A stretch of 7,366 nucleotides of DNA from Prevotella sp. CAG:1092 (GCA_000436915.1 HF994116.1:37073-44438); one strand, 5' to 3'. Positions 1 to 5,536 are shown, numbered from the stretch's first letter. Numbers and translations are program-made. Notes: generated by a model not told the origin, from the sequence alone.

Positions 1-1074
1 ATCGGCAGTTACCACACCTTTGCGTTTGCTTTGGTTGGTTAGGGCTACACAGTTGAATGGATTTTCGCCCTTATCGAAATCGAAGGTGCCAAGATACACC
101 CATGTGCCGCCACCCATCTTTTGGTTCACTATGAAATGAGTCTCCTGACCTTTGTGGCGTACTATGTAGTGAGCATCGTCAACGCTTTTTGGCATAGTCT
201 GATAGCTCACGTATACGGCATAACGTCCTTCCTCCTTGAAGTTCGGTTGCCATATTGCAATTGCCTTGTCTTCCTTTTTCGTAGTGCGAATCATGCGGGC
301 AGTACCCATGGTGAAAGGATTCTCGGCATCGCGCAAAATGCCATTGCGGAAACCGAAGCCACGTTCGCCAGTATCTGTCCAAGGTTCTTTTTCGGTATGC
401 TCTCCATACCATGAACCTTCGCCAGACACACCTTTGTCGTTGTCTACGATAATCTCTTTTGTTTGCCAGTCACGTTCGCGTGGAGTGAATACCGTTGCTC
501 CTGCATTTTCGAGCATCGGTATTAGATAAGGCACTACTATGGTTTGCGTAAACAAGTCTTCTGTAGTGCAAAATAGGTTGGGACGTTGCCATTTCCAGAA
601 GCCCTTCTTTTGGTCGTAATAACGTCCATGACTTGCCCATAGCGCAATATGCCTGTTGCTAAGTCCGAGGCTTATGTTGTTAGGCTTCGAAATGTTCGAA
701 ACCCATGGCTTTCCTTTGTAGTCGATGCCATCCCAGTAGCTGTCGTATTCATTATCCGACTTTCTGCCAGGGATGTAATCCTCTATAGGCATGCCATTAG
801 CCATTACTATCAGCTTGTGCTTATTGTATTGGCGTGGCAGGCTTTTCTTAATCTTCTTGTAAGTTTTGTTGACTAACTTTTCTGTGATGTCTTGTTGTGC
901 GAATTCCTCTCCAAGAGTGATGGTCACGGTATGGTTCTTGTTGTCCACCACTTGTTTCCACCCTTCGTTTTGAGCATAAGCACCCATAGTTGCAGCCGCA
1001 ACCAATGCTGTAGCCGCAATTGTTCTCATGCCATGCTTTGTTAGAGTTACCCTGCTTATGTGACGATGTTTCAT
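1..1074 (-). CDS. Secreted protein with golvesin/xanthan-lyase-type domain (3' end beyond window)
   Basis: The frame is open from the ATG at 1074 to the left edge, giving 358 residues with no stop, so the C-terminus is missing. The N-terminus has a basic start (MKHRHISR), a hydrophobic stretch around residues 17-33 and an AYAQ-type signal peptidase I site near residue 35, so export is likely. A second in-frame Met at residue 16 could also begin the signal peptide. The first ATG is favoured because AGGAG lies 11 nt upstream. Residues 136-200 contain LGLSNRHIALWASHGRYYD and a segment ending ENAGATVFTPRERD, resembling Bacteroidales proteins annotated as xanthan lyase or amidase-like. Residues about 258-340 (AIAIWQPNF, GRYAVYVSY, FIVNQKMGGGTWVYLGTF) fit the beta-rich golvesin/xanthan-lyase carbohydrate-binding-like domain. 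A role on cell-wall or polysaccharide substrates is inferred; the substrate is unknown. It lies 72 bp downstream of the acyltransferase and may be co-transcribed with it. Confidence 0.8.
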   Translation of the reverse strand, partial: MKHRHISRVTLTKHGMRTIAATALVAAATMGAYAQNEGWKQVVDNKNHTVTITLGEEFAQQDITEKLVNKTYKKIKKSLPRQYNKHKLIVMANGMPIEDYIPGRKSDNEYDSYWDGIDYKGKPWVSNISKPNNISLGLSNRHIALWASHGRYYDQKKGFWKWQRPNLFCTTEDLFTQTIVVPYLIPMLENAGATVFTPRERDWQTKEIIVDNDKGVSGEGSWYGEHTEKEPWTDTGERGFGFRNGILRDAENPFTMGTARMIRTTKKEDKAIAIWQPNFKEEGRYAVYVSYQTMPKSVDDAHYIVRHKGQETHFIVNQKMGGGTWVYLGTFDFDKGENPFNCVALTNQSKRKGVVTAD

Positions 1075-1085
1075 CAACTAAACTT

Positions 1086-1090
1086 CTCCT
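1086..1090 (-). promoter_or_regulatory. Shine-Dalgarno-like AGGAG before the secreted-protein gene
   Basis: On the minus strand AAAAGGAGAAG precedes the ATG at 1074, with 11 nt between AGGAG and the start codon. It is worth recording because the other starts in this window have only AT-rich leaders. It supports the long N-terminus over the internal Met16. Confidence 0.5.
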
Positions 1091-1146
1091 TTTCTTTTTA
1101 AAATGTGTTATTATATATTCTTGTGGTCAAGAACAATATCTGCCGT

Positions 1147-1701
1147 CTATACTTCGCCTATCGTAAACAGCTCAGGATGTTTGCCTTTGAAGTCTTTATA
1201 GTAAAGCTTCAATTCTCTCATTTCGTTGTCGATATCGCCAGTAGGGATGAAGCTCTTAGTGCATACTATTTCGCGCTTCTCGTAGTCCACACCATATAAT
1301 AAAAGAGGTATCTGCGCTTTGAGAGCGATATAGTAGGCACCCTTTTTCCATTCAGGATTTAGCGAGCGTGTACCCTCTGGAGTGATGCTAAGATGAAAGG
1401 TCTCCATCTTCTTAGCCTGTTCGGCGAGGTTGTCTGTCATGCTGCAGTTCTTTGAGCGCCATACAGGAATACCACCCATAGCTTTGAATATAGGTCCAAG
1501 AGGCCAGAAGAACCACTCTTTCTTCATTAAGAAATTAGCCTTTATTCCTTCAGCCTTAGCATAGAGCTGACCTATCAGGAAGTCCCAGTTGCTGGTGTGA
1601 GGAGCTATACATATAATATATTTATTGGGATGGTCGACAGTTACCCTTTTCTTCCATCCCAACAAATTATAGAGAATATATTTTGAAATCTGTTGTATCA
1701 T
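1147..1701 (-). CDS. PlsC-like lysophospholipid acyltransferase family protein
   Basis: 184 residues, probably complete. The acyltransferase block I motif HX4D is at H35-D40 (PHTSNWD). A block II-like stretch MGGIPVWR follows near residue 75, and block III is TPEGTRS near residues 107-113. These are the motifs of 1-acyl-sn-glycerol-3-phosphate acyltransferases (PlsC superfamily), which move an acyl chain from acyl-ACP or acyl-CoA to a lysophospholipid at the inner membrane. The protein is shorter than the usual PlsC of about 240 residues and has no clear N-terminal membrane anchor, so it may belong to a compact subfamily with a different acceptor (lipid A, ornithine lipid or another molecule); the acceptor cannot be read from the sequence. 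The leader is AT-rich without a Shine-Dalgarno sequence. The upstream side is the repeat-rich intergenic region, where I find no convincing promoter; the downstream gene is 72 bp away. Confidence 0.85.
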   Translation of the reverse strand: MIQQISKYILYNLLGWKKRVTVDHPNKYIICIAPHTSNWDFLIGQLYAKAEGIKANFLMKKEWFFWPLGPIFKAMGGIPVWRSKNCSMTDNLAEQAKKMETFHLSITPEGTRSLNPEWKKGAYYIALKAQIPLLLYGVDYEKREIVCTKSFIPTGDIDNEMRELKLYYKDFKGKHPELFTIGEV

Positions 1702-1722
1702 CGATTATTTAATTATGAATGA

Positions 1723-1746
1723 GCCTCACCCCCAGCCCATCTCCAA
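1723..1746. repeat. GC-rich hairpin repeat, copy A (truncated)
   Basis: This copy begins like copies B and C (GCCTCACCCCCAGCCC) but carries CATCTCC in place of CCCTCTCC and stops before the AAAAGAGAGGGG half, so it cannot form the hairpin. It directly abuts copy B, which suggests a degenerated tandem insertion. Confidence 0.7.
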
Positions 1747-1749
1747 GAA

Positions 1750-1784
1750 GCCTCACCCCCAACCCCTCTCCAAAAGAGAGGGGA
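1750..1784. repeat. GC-rich hairpin repeat, copy B
   Basis: A full-length copy with CCCCTCTC at 1763-1770, loop CAAAA and GAGAGGGG at 1776-1783, forming a perfect 8-bp stem preceded by the conserved GCCTCACCCCCA flank. It differs from copy C by AACCCC for AGCCCC. GC-rich elements of this general form occur scattered between genes in some bacterial genomes, including Bacteroidetes (from general knowledge, not checked here). Confidence 0.85.
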
Positions 1785-1878
1785 ACGTAATGCCGAATAT
1801 TATAAGGTGCGCCCTTGTGCACGTAAGGTAGAGAGTGCGGTAAGAGTGTTTGCGGAGTATTTGGAGAAGAAAAAAAAA

Positions 1879-1914
1879 GCCTCACCCCCAGCCCCTCTCC
1901 AAAAGAGAGGGGAG
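1879..1914. repeat. GC-rich hairpin repeat, copy C
   Basis: A full copy with stem CCCCTCTC (1892-1899) and GAGAGGGG (1905-1912) around a CAAAA loop. It follows a run of nine A residues and lies in the same orientation as A and B, 129 bp from copy B start to start. As RNA it could act as a hairpin, but no T-tract follows on the plus strand (AGTAATTAG), so a simple terminator role is not supported. Confidence 0.85.
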
Positions 1915-1925
1915 TAATTAGACTT

Positions 1926-1944
1926 GAAGTGAAGAGTGAAGAAT
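1926..1944. repeat. GAAGAGT heptamer stretch, left inverted arm
   Basis: Two and a half heptamer units (GAAGTGAAGAGTGAAGAAT). Positions 1928-1944 are the exact reverse complement of 2163-2179, so this arm and the heptamer array bracket 218 bp of A-rich DNA as a 17-bp perfect inverted repeat. Confidence 0.75.
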
Positions 1945-2162
1945 AGGTCTTCGCACTATCAAAGAATAAATAAAAAGGGAAGAACTAAAAAGAAGATAAC
2001 TAAAAAAGGATAGCGGAAATCTTTGTTTCGAGTAAATAGCCTTTGTGGGGGATAGATAGCCGTTGGAGGTGGATTGGCTGATTAATGGTTAATAAGAATA
2101 TTACTTAGTGTTTGGTGTTTAATTATAAATGATGAGTGTAAAAATCGAATATGGACAATTTG

Positions 2163-2218
2163 ATTCTTCACTCTTCACTCTTCATTCTTCATTCTTCGTT
2201 CTTCACTCTTCACTCTTC
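2163..2218. repeat. Heptamer tandem array, eight units
   Basis: Eight consecutive 7-bp units follow the pattern RYTCTTC: ATTCTTC, ACTCTTC twice, ATTCTTC twice, GTTCTTC, ACTCTTC twice. The array runs into the 3' end of the ispF fragment, where it encodes the last residues and the stop. The variation among units is only at the first two positions. An array of short units like this can change copy number by slippage. Confidence 0.9.
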
Positions 2219-2409
2219 ACTTTCTCTATGAGGCATACAGCATAGGCGCTGATGCCCTCTTCGCGACCTGTGAAGCCGAGGTGCTCGGTGGTAGTGGCTT
2301 TGATGGATATCTGGTCGGTATCACAACCTATAACTTCAGCAAGGCATGCCTTCATGGCTTCTACATGTGGGTTTATCTTTGGACGCTCTGCGCAGATGGT
2401 GGCATCGCC
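2203..2409 (-). pseudogene. ispF: ispF C-terminal fragment (2-C-methyl-D-erythritol 2,4-cyclodiphosphate synthase), N-terminus lost
   Basis: Reading the minus strand directly after the TAA of the upstream gene gives 68 codons that match the IspF C-terminal third: DATICAERPKINPH, then SIKATTTEHLGFTGREEGI, then SAYAVCLIEK. In E. coli IspF the TTTEKLGFTGRGEGI segment contributes to binding of the diphosphate substrate. About 95 N-terminal residues of a usual 155-160 are absent, including the zinc ligands of the DxH motif and the later conserved His, so this piece cannot be an active cyclase. It has no start codon at its beginning. The last residues (KVKSEE) and the TGA come from the heptamer array, so both ends of the gene are altered. 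IspF belongs to the MEP isoprenoid pathway, so an intact copy is expected elsewhere if the organism relies on that pathway. Confidence 0.85.
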
Positions 2410-2682
2410 TTATCCCAACGCAACAATTTGGTCAACCACCTCTGTAGCCTGCTTATTGAAGTCGGCTTTAAGCTTATTGAAATAAGTCTTAGGCGTCATG
2501 CCTGGCTCTGTGTGAGACACTCGACGAATGAAATCGTCGTGGAATACCAAGATTGCAGTAAGGATGTTGTTTACTGTGTCCTCATTTACATCACTTGAAT
2601 AAAGCGATGCTGCTATACACTCTGCGAAAAGTTCTCCGCAAACGATGTTAATGTCCTGTTTAAGTTTTCTTCTGTTAGCCAT
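2410..2682 (-). CDS. Conserved hypothetical small protein (Bacteroidales type)
   Basis: 90 residues starting MANRRKLKQDINIVCGELFAECI, with no signal peptide or membrane segment. It is predicted to be helical and cytoplasmic, with a basic N-terminus and an acidic middle (SSDVNEDT). The segment VSHTEPGMTPKTYF looks like a conserved loop. It resembles small hypothetical proteins I have seen in Bacteroidales genomes, but I know of no function. The stop TAA (2412-2410) is immediately followed by the in-frame ispF fragment, so a deletion appears to have joined this gene's end to the middle of ispF. The length and end look natural, so the protein itself is probably intact. A TATCTTTG box lies 29 bp upstream of the ATG. 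Confidence 0.7.
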   Translation of the reverse strand: MANRRKLKQDINIVCGELFAECIAASLYSSDVNEDTVNNILTAILVFHDDFIRRVSHTEPGMTPKTYFNKLKADFNKQATEVVDQIVALG

Positions 2683-2710
2683 AATATGTCATATTGTAAA
2701 ATGTACCCTA

Positions 2711-2718
2711 CAAAGATA
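2711..2718 (-). promoter_or_regulatory. Candidate Bacteroidetes -7 box for the small hypothetical gene
   Basis: On the minus strand TATCTTTG matches the TAnnTTTG consensus of the Bacteroidetes primary sigma factor. It ends 29 bp before the ATG at 2682. No TTTG is found at the usual -33 distance, so this is a half-supported promoter. Confidence 0.45.
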
Positions 2719-2749
2719 TTACTTTTTTAGTAAAGTTGTAGACTTAGCT

Positions 2750-2815
2750 ATGAAAAAAATGTCAAAAACATGATTTTATTGCTTTTATCTCATCTATATC
2801 TCATGAAAAAAATGT
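2750..2815. repeat. 13-bp direct repeat in the divergent promoter region
   Basis: ATGAAAAAAATGT occurs at 2750-2762 and again at 2803-2815, 53 bp apart (about five helical turns). The second copy runs into the pfp -7 box. The A-run makes some similarity expected, but the flanking ATG and TGT are conserved too. It may be a regulator site or simply low-complexity sequence. Confidence 0.4.
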
Positions 2816-2822
2816 AATTTTG
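2815..2822 (+). promoter_or_regulatory. Candidate -7 box of the pfp promoter
   Basis: TAATTTTG fits TAnnTTTG exactly and lies 58 bp before the pfp ATG, so a transcript would start near 2828. No TTTG is present around 2791-2794, where the -33 element should be. A small interrupted hairpin (TCGCA 2826-2830 with TGCGA 2844-2848, plus three inner pairs) would then lie at the very 5' end of the mRNA, where such structures can slow decay. Confidence 0.55.
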
Positions 2823-2880
2823 CAATCGCAATACGCAGGGTAATGCGAATTATTCAACTATTAATAAATATATTGTAAAA

Positions 2881-4527
2881 ATGAAAAAAAGTCTTTTGCA
2901 GAGCGAGAGAGCTGCTTATCAGCCAAAACTGCCAAAGGGTCTTCAGGGTGCCGTTAAGGTAAAAGAAGGCGAGCCAACACAGAGTGTAGGCGATCAGGAA
3001 GAAATCAAGAAAATGTTCCCTAACACTTACGGAATGCCTCTTATCGAGTTCGTTCCAGGTGAAGAGACTGTAGGAAAGCAGATGAACGTAGGTGTCATCC
3101 TTTCTGGTGGTCAGGCTCCTGGTGGACACAACGTAATCTGTGGTATCTTCGACGCTGTCAAGAAGCTCAACCCGGAGAACAAGGTCTATGGTTTCCTTAT
3201 GGGTCCTGGTGGTCTTGTTGACCATAACTACAAGGAGCTTACAGCAGAAATCATCGACGAGTATCGCAACACAGGCGGTTTCGATATGATTGGTTCTGGC
3301 CGTACAAAGCTTGAGAAGGAAGACCAGTTTGAGAAGGGTCTCGAGATTATCCGCGAACTCAACATCAAGGCAATCGTTATCATCGGTGGCGACGACTCTA
3401 ACACCAATGCTTGTGTTCTTGCTGAATACTATGCTGCTAAGAACTATGGTGTACAGGTAATCGGTTGTCCTAAGACTATCGATGGCGACTTGAAGAACGA
3501 CCAGATTGAGACTTCTTTCGGTTTCGATACTGCTACTAAGGTATACTCAGAACTTATCGGTAACATCGAGCGCGACTGTAACTCAGCACGTAAGTACTGG
3601 CACTTCGTTAAGCTCATGGGCCGTTCTGCATCTCACATTGCTCTTGAGTGCGCACTCCAGTGCCAGCCTAACGTCTGCATCATCTCTGAGGAGGTTGAGA
3701 AGAAGGATATGTCTTTGAACCAGATCGTAGAGCAGATTGCAGGTGTTGTTGCTGATCGTGCATCACGTGGCGACAACTTTGGTGTTGTTCTTATCCCTGA
3801 GGGACTTATCGAGTTTATTCCTTCTATCGGTCGCTTGATCGATGAGCTCAACGACCTTCTCGCTGCGCACGGAGCTGATTATAAGGACCTCGACAAGGAT
3901 GCACAGCGTGAGTACATCCTCGCTCATCTTTCTAAGGAAAATGCAGAGACTTTCGCAACATTGCCTTCAGGTGTAGCTCGTCAGCTTTCACTCGATCGCG
4001 ACCCACACGGAAACGTTCAGGTATCTCTTATCGAGACAGAGAAGCTTCTCTCAGACATGGTTGAGGCTAAGCTCGCTGAATGGAAAGAGGCTGGTAAGTA
4101 TGCTGGCAAGTTCGCTACTCTCCACCACTTCTTCGGCTACGAGGGTCGTTGTGCAGCTCCTTCTAACTTCGATGCTGACTATTGCTATGCACTCGGTGTA
4201 AGTGCAGCTCAGCTTATTGCTAATGGCAAGACTGGCTATATGGCAATCGTTAAGAACACTACAGCTTCTACCGACGAGTGGAAGGCAGGAGGTGTGCCAA
4301 TCACTATGATGATGAACATGGAACGTCGTAATGGCGAGATGAAGCCAGTTATCCGCAAGGCTCTTGTTGAGCTCGAGGGTGCTCCATTCTTGAAGTTCTG
4401 CTCTAAGCGTGATGAGTGGGCTAAGGATACATGCTTCGTTTATCCTGGTCCTATCCAGTATTGGGGTCCTGCTTCAGTTTGCGACCGTACCACACGCACT
4501 CTCTGTCTTGAGCAGGGTGGCAAGTAA
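2881..4527 (+). CDS. pfp: Diphosphate-fructose-6-phosphate 1-phosphotransferase (PPi-dependent phosphofructokinase)
   Basis: 548 residues, the size of the long PPi-PFK group shared by Bacteroidetes, spirochaetes and plant subunits. The protein interconverts fructose 6-phosphate and fructose 1,6-bisphosphate in the cytoplasm using pyrophosphate, so it can serve both glycolysis and gluconeogenesis. Visible motifs are the nucleotide/PPi loop SGGQAPGGHN (75-84), GGDDSNT (169-175; the second Asp, where ATP enzymes have Gly, marks PPi dependence), PKTIDGDL (197-204, with the Lys typical of PPi enzymes and catalytic Asp201), MGRSASHIALE (246-256), PEGLIEFIP (306-314) and FGYEGR (418-423). The leader is AT-rich with no Shine-Dalgarno sequence. 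Codon use is strongly biased (many CTT, GGT, CGT and AAG), consistent with high expression. It is divergent from the small hypothetical gene and followed by a compound hairpin. Confidence 0.97.
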   Translation: MKKSLLQSERAAYQPKLPKGLQGAVKVKEGEPTQSVGDQEEIKKMFPNTYGMPLIEFVPGEETVGKQMNVGVILSGGQAPGGHNVICGIFDAVKKLNPENKVYGFLMGPGGLVDHNYKELTAEIIDEYRNTGGFDMIGSGRTKLEKEDQFEKGLEIIRELNIKAIVIIGGDDSNTNACVLAEYYAAKNYGVQVIGCPKTIDGDLKNDQIETSFGFDTATKVYSELIGNIERDCNSARKYWHFVKLMGRSASHIALECALQCQPNVCIISEEVEKKDMSLNQIVEQIAGVVADRASRGDNFGVVLIPEGLIEFIPSIGRLIDELNDLLAAHGADYKDLDKDAQREYILAHLSKENAETFATLPSGVARQLSLDRDPHGNVQVSLIETEKLLSDMVEAKLAEWKEAGKYAGKFATLHHFFGYEGRCAAPSNFDADYCYALGVSAAQLIANGKTGYMAIVKNTTASTDEWKAGGVPITMMMNMERRNGEMKPVIRKALVELEGAPFLKFCSKRDEWAKDTCFVYPGPIQYWGPASVCDRTTRTLCLEQGGK

Positions 4528-4534
4528 TTCCCTT

Positions 4535-4601
4535 TTATAATTAAGGAGTAGATATAGAAGGGATAATAAAAATTATCCTTATCCATCTACTCCAATTATA
4601 A
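4535..4601 (+). terminator. Long compound hairpin downstream of pfp
   Basis: Three stacked stems form one rod: TTATAATT (4535-4542) with AATTATAA (4594-4601), GGAGTAGAT (4545-4553) with ATCTACTCC (4585-4593), and AGGGATAAT-type pairing (4559-4567 with 4572-4580) closed by an AAAA loop. About 26 pairs form, with two small internal irregularities. There is no T-run after it, so it may be a processing or mRNA-stabilising 3' structure, or a Rho-independent terminator of weak type. It sits 8 bp after the pfp stop and 13 bp before the GH25 start. Confidence 0.6.
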
Positions 4602-4614
4602 TTAAATATTTAGA

Positions 4615-4701
4615 ATGAGCGCAACTACCAGAAAGACGACACGACGAAATCGAAACACTTCGACATCGAAGCGTCGTCGGCGTAATGGTAGTTCCGCTCA
4701 T
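4615..4701 (+). repeat. Inverted repeat enclosing the GH25 start and basic tail
   Basis: ATGAGCGCAACTACCA (4615-4630) pairs with TGGTAGTTCCGCTCAT (4686-4701) at 15 of 16 positions, the one mismatch being 4622/4694. Inner pairings are possible (GACGAC 4635-4640 with GTCGTC 4673-4678, and TCGAA 4650-4654 with TTCGA 4659-4663). The right arm is followed by a T-rich tract TTTTTCTTTTTTCTT. In RNA the ATG would be the outermost end of the stem, so the structure could mask initiation or act as an attenuator-like terminator. Confidence 0.65.
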
Positions 4702-5493
4702 TTTTCTTTTTTCTTACCCCTAATGCACATTCCTCGTTGGACCTGGTGGTTAGGTGGTATTCTTATAGCTGCATTCTATATCTGGGCTTTCTATTATTTC
4801 TTTGTCAGTCCCACAGGTTTTCGTTGGCGTGCGCTATATGGTGATGCTAAATATCCTGAAGGCTACGAAATCCATGGCATAGACATCTCTCATTATCAAG
4901 GCAATATCGATTGGTCAGAACTTCAAGGTAATGCACTAATAGAAAATTGTCCTTTGAGATTTATTATCATTAAGTCTACCGAAGGCTCTACACGCGTAGA
5001 CCCCAACTTCAAAGACAATTTCTATCAAGCACGCGAATATGGTTTTATTCGTGGCGCATACCATTTCTGGAGCAACAAGTCTTCGGCAAGAGCACAGGCT
5101 TATCATTTCTTAAATAATGTGCATCTTGAAGATGGCGACTTGCCACCAGTACTCGACATCGAGCACATGCCGAAAGATACGCCAGTAGAAGATTTTCAGC
5201 GTGATGTGCTGACATGGCTTCATATAGTGGAAGACAAATATCATGTAAAGCCAATCATTTACACCTATTATAAATTTAAGGAGCAATATCTTAGTGCGCC
5301 AGTCTTTGATGATTATCCTTATTGGATAGCCCACTATTATGTTGACAAGGTGGAATACAAAGGCAAATGGAAGTTTTGGCAGCATACCGATGCAGGCAAA
5401 CTACCAGGAATAAAAGGCTATGTAGACTTTAATATTTATAATGGTTCCTATTACGACCTACGGATGCTTACCATAGGAGCCGAAAACGAATAA
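4615..5493 (+). CDS. Membrane-anchored GH25 lysozyme (N-acetylmuramidase)
   Basis: 292 residues. Residues 1-30 are very rich in Arg, Lys, Thr and Ser (RKTTRRNR, SKRRRRNG), and residues 42-64 form one membrane helix (WTWWLGGILIAAFYIWAF). This is a signal-anchor layout that would put the enzyme in the periplasm. The catalytic domain runs from residue 86 to the end. GIDISHYQG (88-96) contains Asp90, VLDIE (179-183) contains the acidic pair Asp181/Glu183, and VDFN (270-273) closes the fold. This matches glycoside hydrolase family 25, which cleaves the beta-1,4 bond of peptidoglycan between MurNAc and GlcNAc. A role in wall turnover is inferred. The start at 4615 keeps the basic tail; the in-frame ATG at 4723 (Met37) would remove the tail but keep the membrane helix. 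The first start is preferred because basic tails are common in Bacteroidales homologues, but the start lies inside a long inverted repeat. Confidence 0.93.
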   Translation: MSATTRKTTRRNRNTSTSKRRRRNGSSAHFSFFLPLMHIPRWTWWLGGILIAAFYIWAFYYFFVSPTGFRWRALYGDAKYPEGYEIHGIDISHYQGNIDWSELQGNALIENCPLRFIIIKSTEGSTRVDPNFKDNFYQAREYGFIRGAYHFWSNKSSARAQAYHFLNNVHLEDGDLPPVLDIEHMPKDTPVEDFQRDVLTWLHIVEDKYHVKPIIYTYYKFKEQYLSAPVFDDYPYWIAHYYVDKVEYKGKWKFWQHTDAGKLPGIKGYVDFNIYNGSYYDLRMLTIGAENE

Positions 5494-5536
5494 TAGTCGT
5501 GGTAACAACAGATGTTTCCACGACTATTATTCGTTT
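5484..5536. terminator. Perfect 19-bp hairpin between convergent GH25 and prmA
   Basis: Positions 5484-5502 are the exact reverse complement of 5518-5536 (arm core ACGAATAATAGTCGTGG). The 15-nt loop can add four more pairs (AACA 5504-5507 with TGTT 5513-5516). The GH25 stop TAA (5491-5493) lies inside the left arm. AT-rich DNA follows on the plus side (TTTATTAATATG). Its place between convergent genes, 36 bp from the prmA stop, suggests a bidirectional terminator. Confidence 0.75.

Larger units (their letters stand above)
1723..1917 (+). pseudogene. Possible C-terminal remnant of a protein-coding gene, fused to repeat sequence
   Basis: A plus-strand frame is open from just after a TGA at 1720-1722 to the TAA at 1915-1917 (64 codons) and has no in-frame ATG. 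The ends are repeat-encoded (SPPTPLQKRGE at the start, SPPAPLQKRGE at the end). The segment between, about 1786-1878, translates to a protein-like stretch containing EYYKVRPCARKVESAV and VFAEYLEKKKK. This looks like an amphipathic C-terminal helix rather than random translation. I do not recognise the family. The likeliest reading is the 3' end of a lost gene flanked by two repeat copies, the second of which supplies the stop codon. Chance openness over this length is possible, so confidence is low. Confidence 0.35.
1702..2202. other. Repeat-rich region without an intact gene
   Basis: About 500 bp with no intact gene. From left to right it has a truncated and two full copies of a GC-rich hairpin repeat (1723-1914) with a protein-like open frame running through them, a short GAAGAGT-type stretch (1926-1944), a featureless A-rich stretch (about 1945-2162), and most of a heptamer tandem array (2163-2218) that continues into the ispF remnant. 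I found no good TAnnTTTG box for the acyltransferase here. Confidence 0.7.

Noticed and set aside
121..876. Plus-strand open frames opposite the left-edge gene
   Set aside because: They overlap the 358-codon minus-strand frame, which has a signal peptide, a ribosome-binding site and recognisable domains. The plus-strand translations look like random antisense sequence.
1892..1912. Hairpin repeat copy C as a classic Rho-independent terminator
   Set aside because: No T-tract follows on the plus strand. On the minus strand the next bases are GGGGGTGAGGC, so no T-run directly follows the stem there either.
1723..1914. A CRISPR array
   Set aside because: Only three copies, one truncated, with unequal spacing (27 and 129 bp start to start) and no cas genes.
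2410..2412. TAA recoding to make a natural hypothetical-IspF fusion
   Set aside because: The missing IspF N-terminus removes the metal site, so a fusion would not be functional, and nothing around the stop suggests recoding.
2252..2598. Plus-strand frames of 77 and 105 codons
   Set aside because: They are the opposite strand of the ispF fragment and the small hypothetical gene, whose minus-strand translations are clearly protein-like.
2750..2773. Seven-codon leader peptide (MKKMSKT) upstream of pfp
   Set aside because: It lies upstream of the best promoter candidate and arises from an A-run; there is no other support.
2854..3225. Minus-strand frame of 123 codons
   Set aside because: It is antisense to the well-supported pfp N-terminus and shows no recognisable domain.
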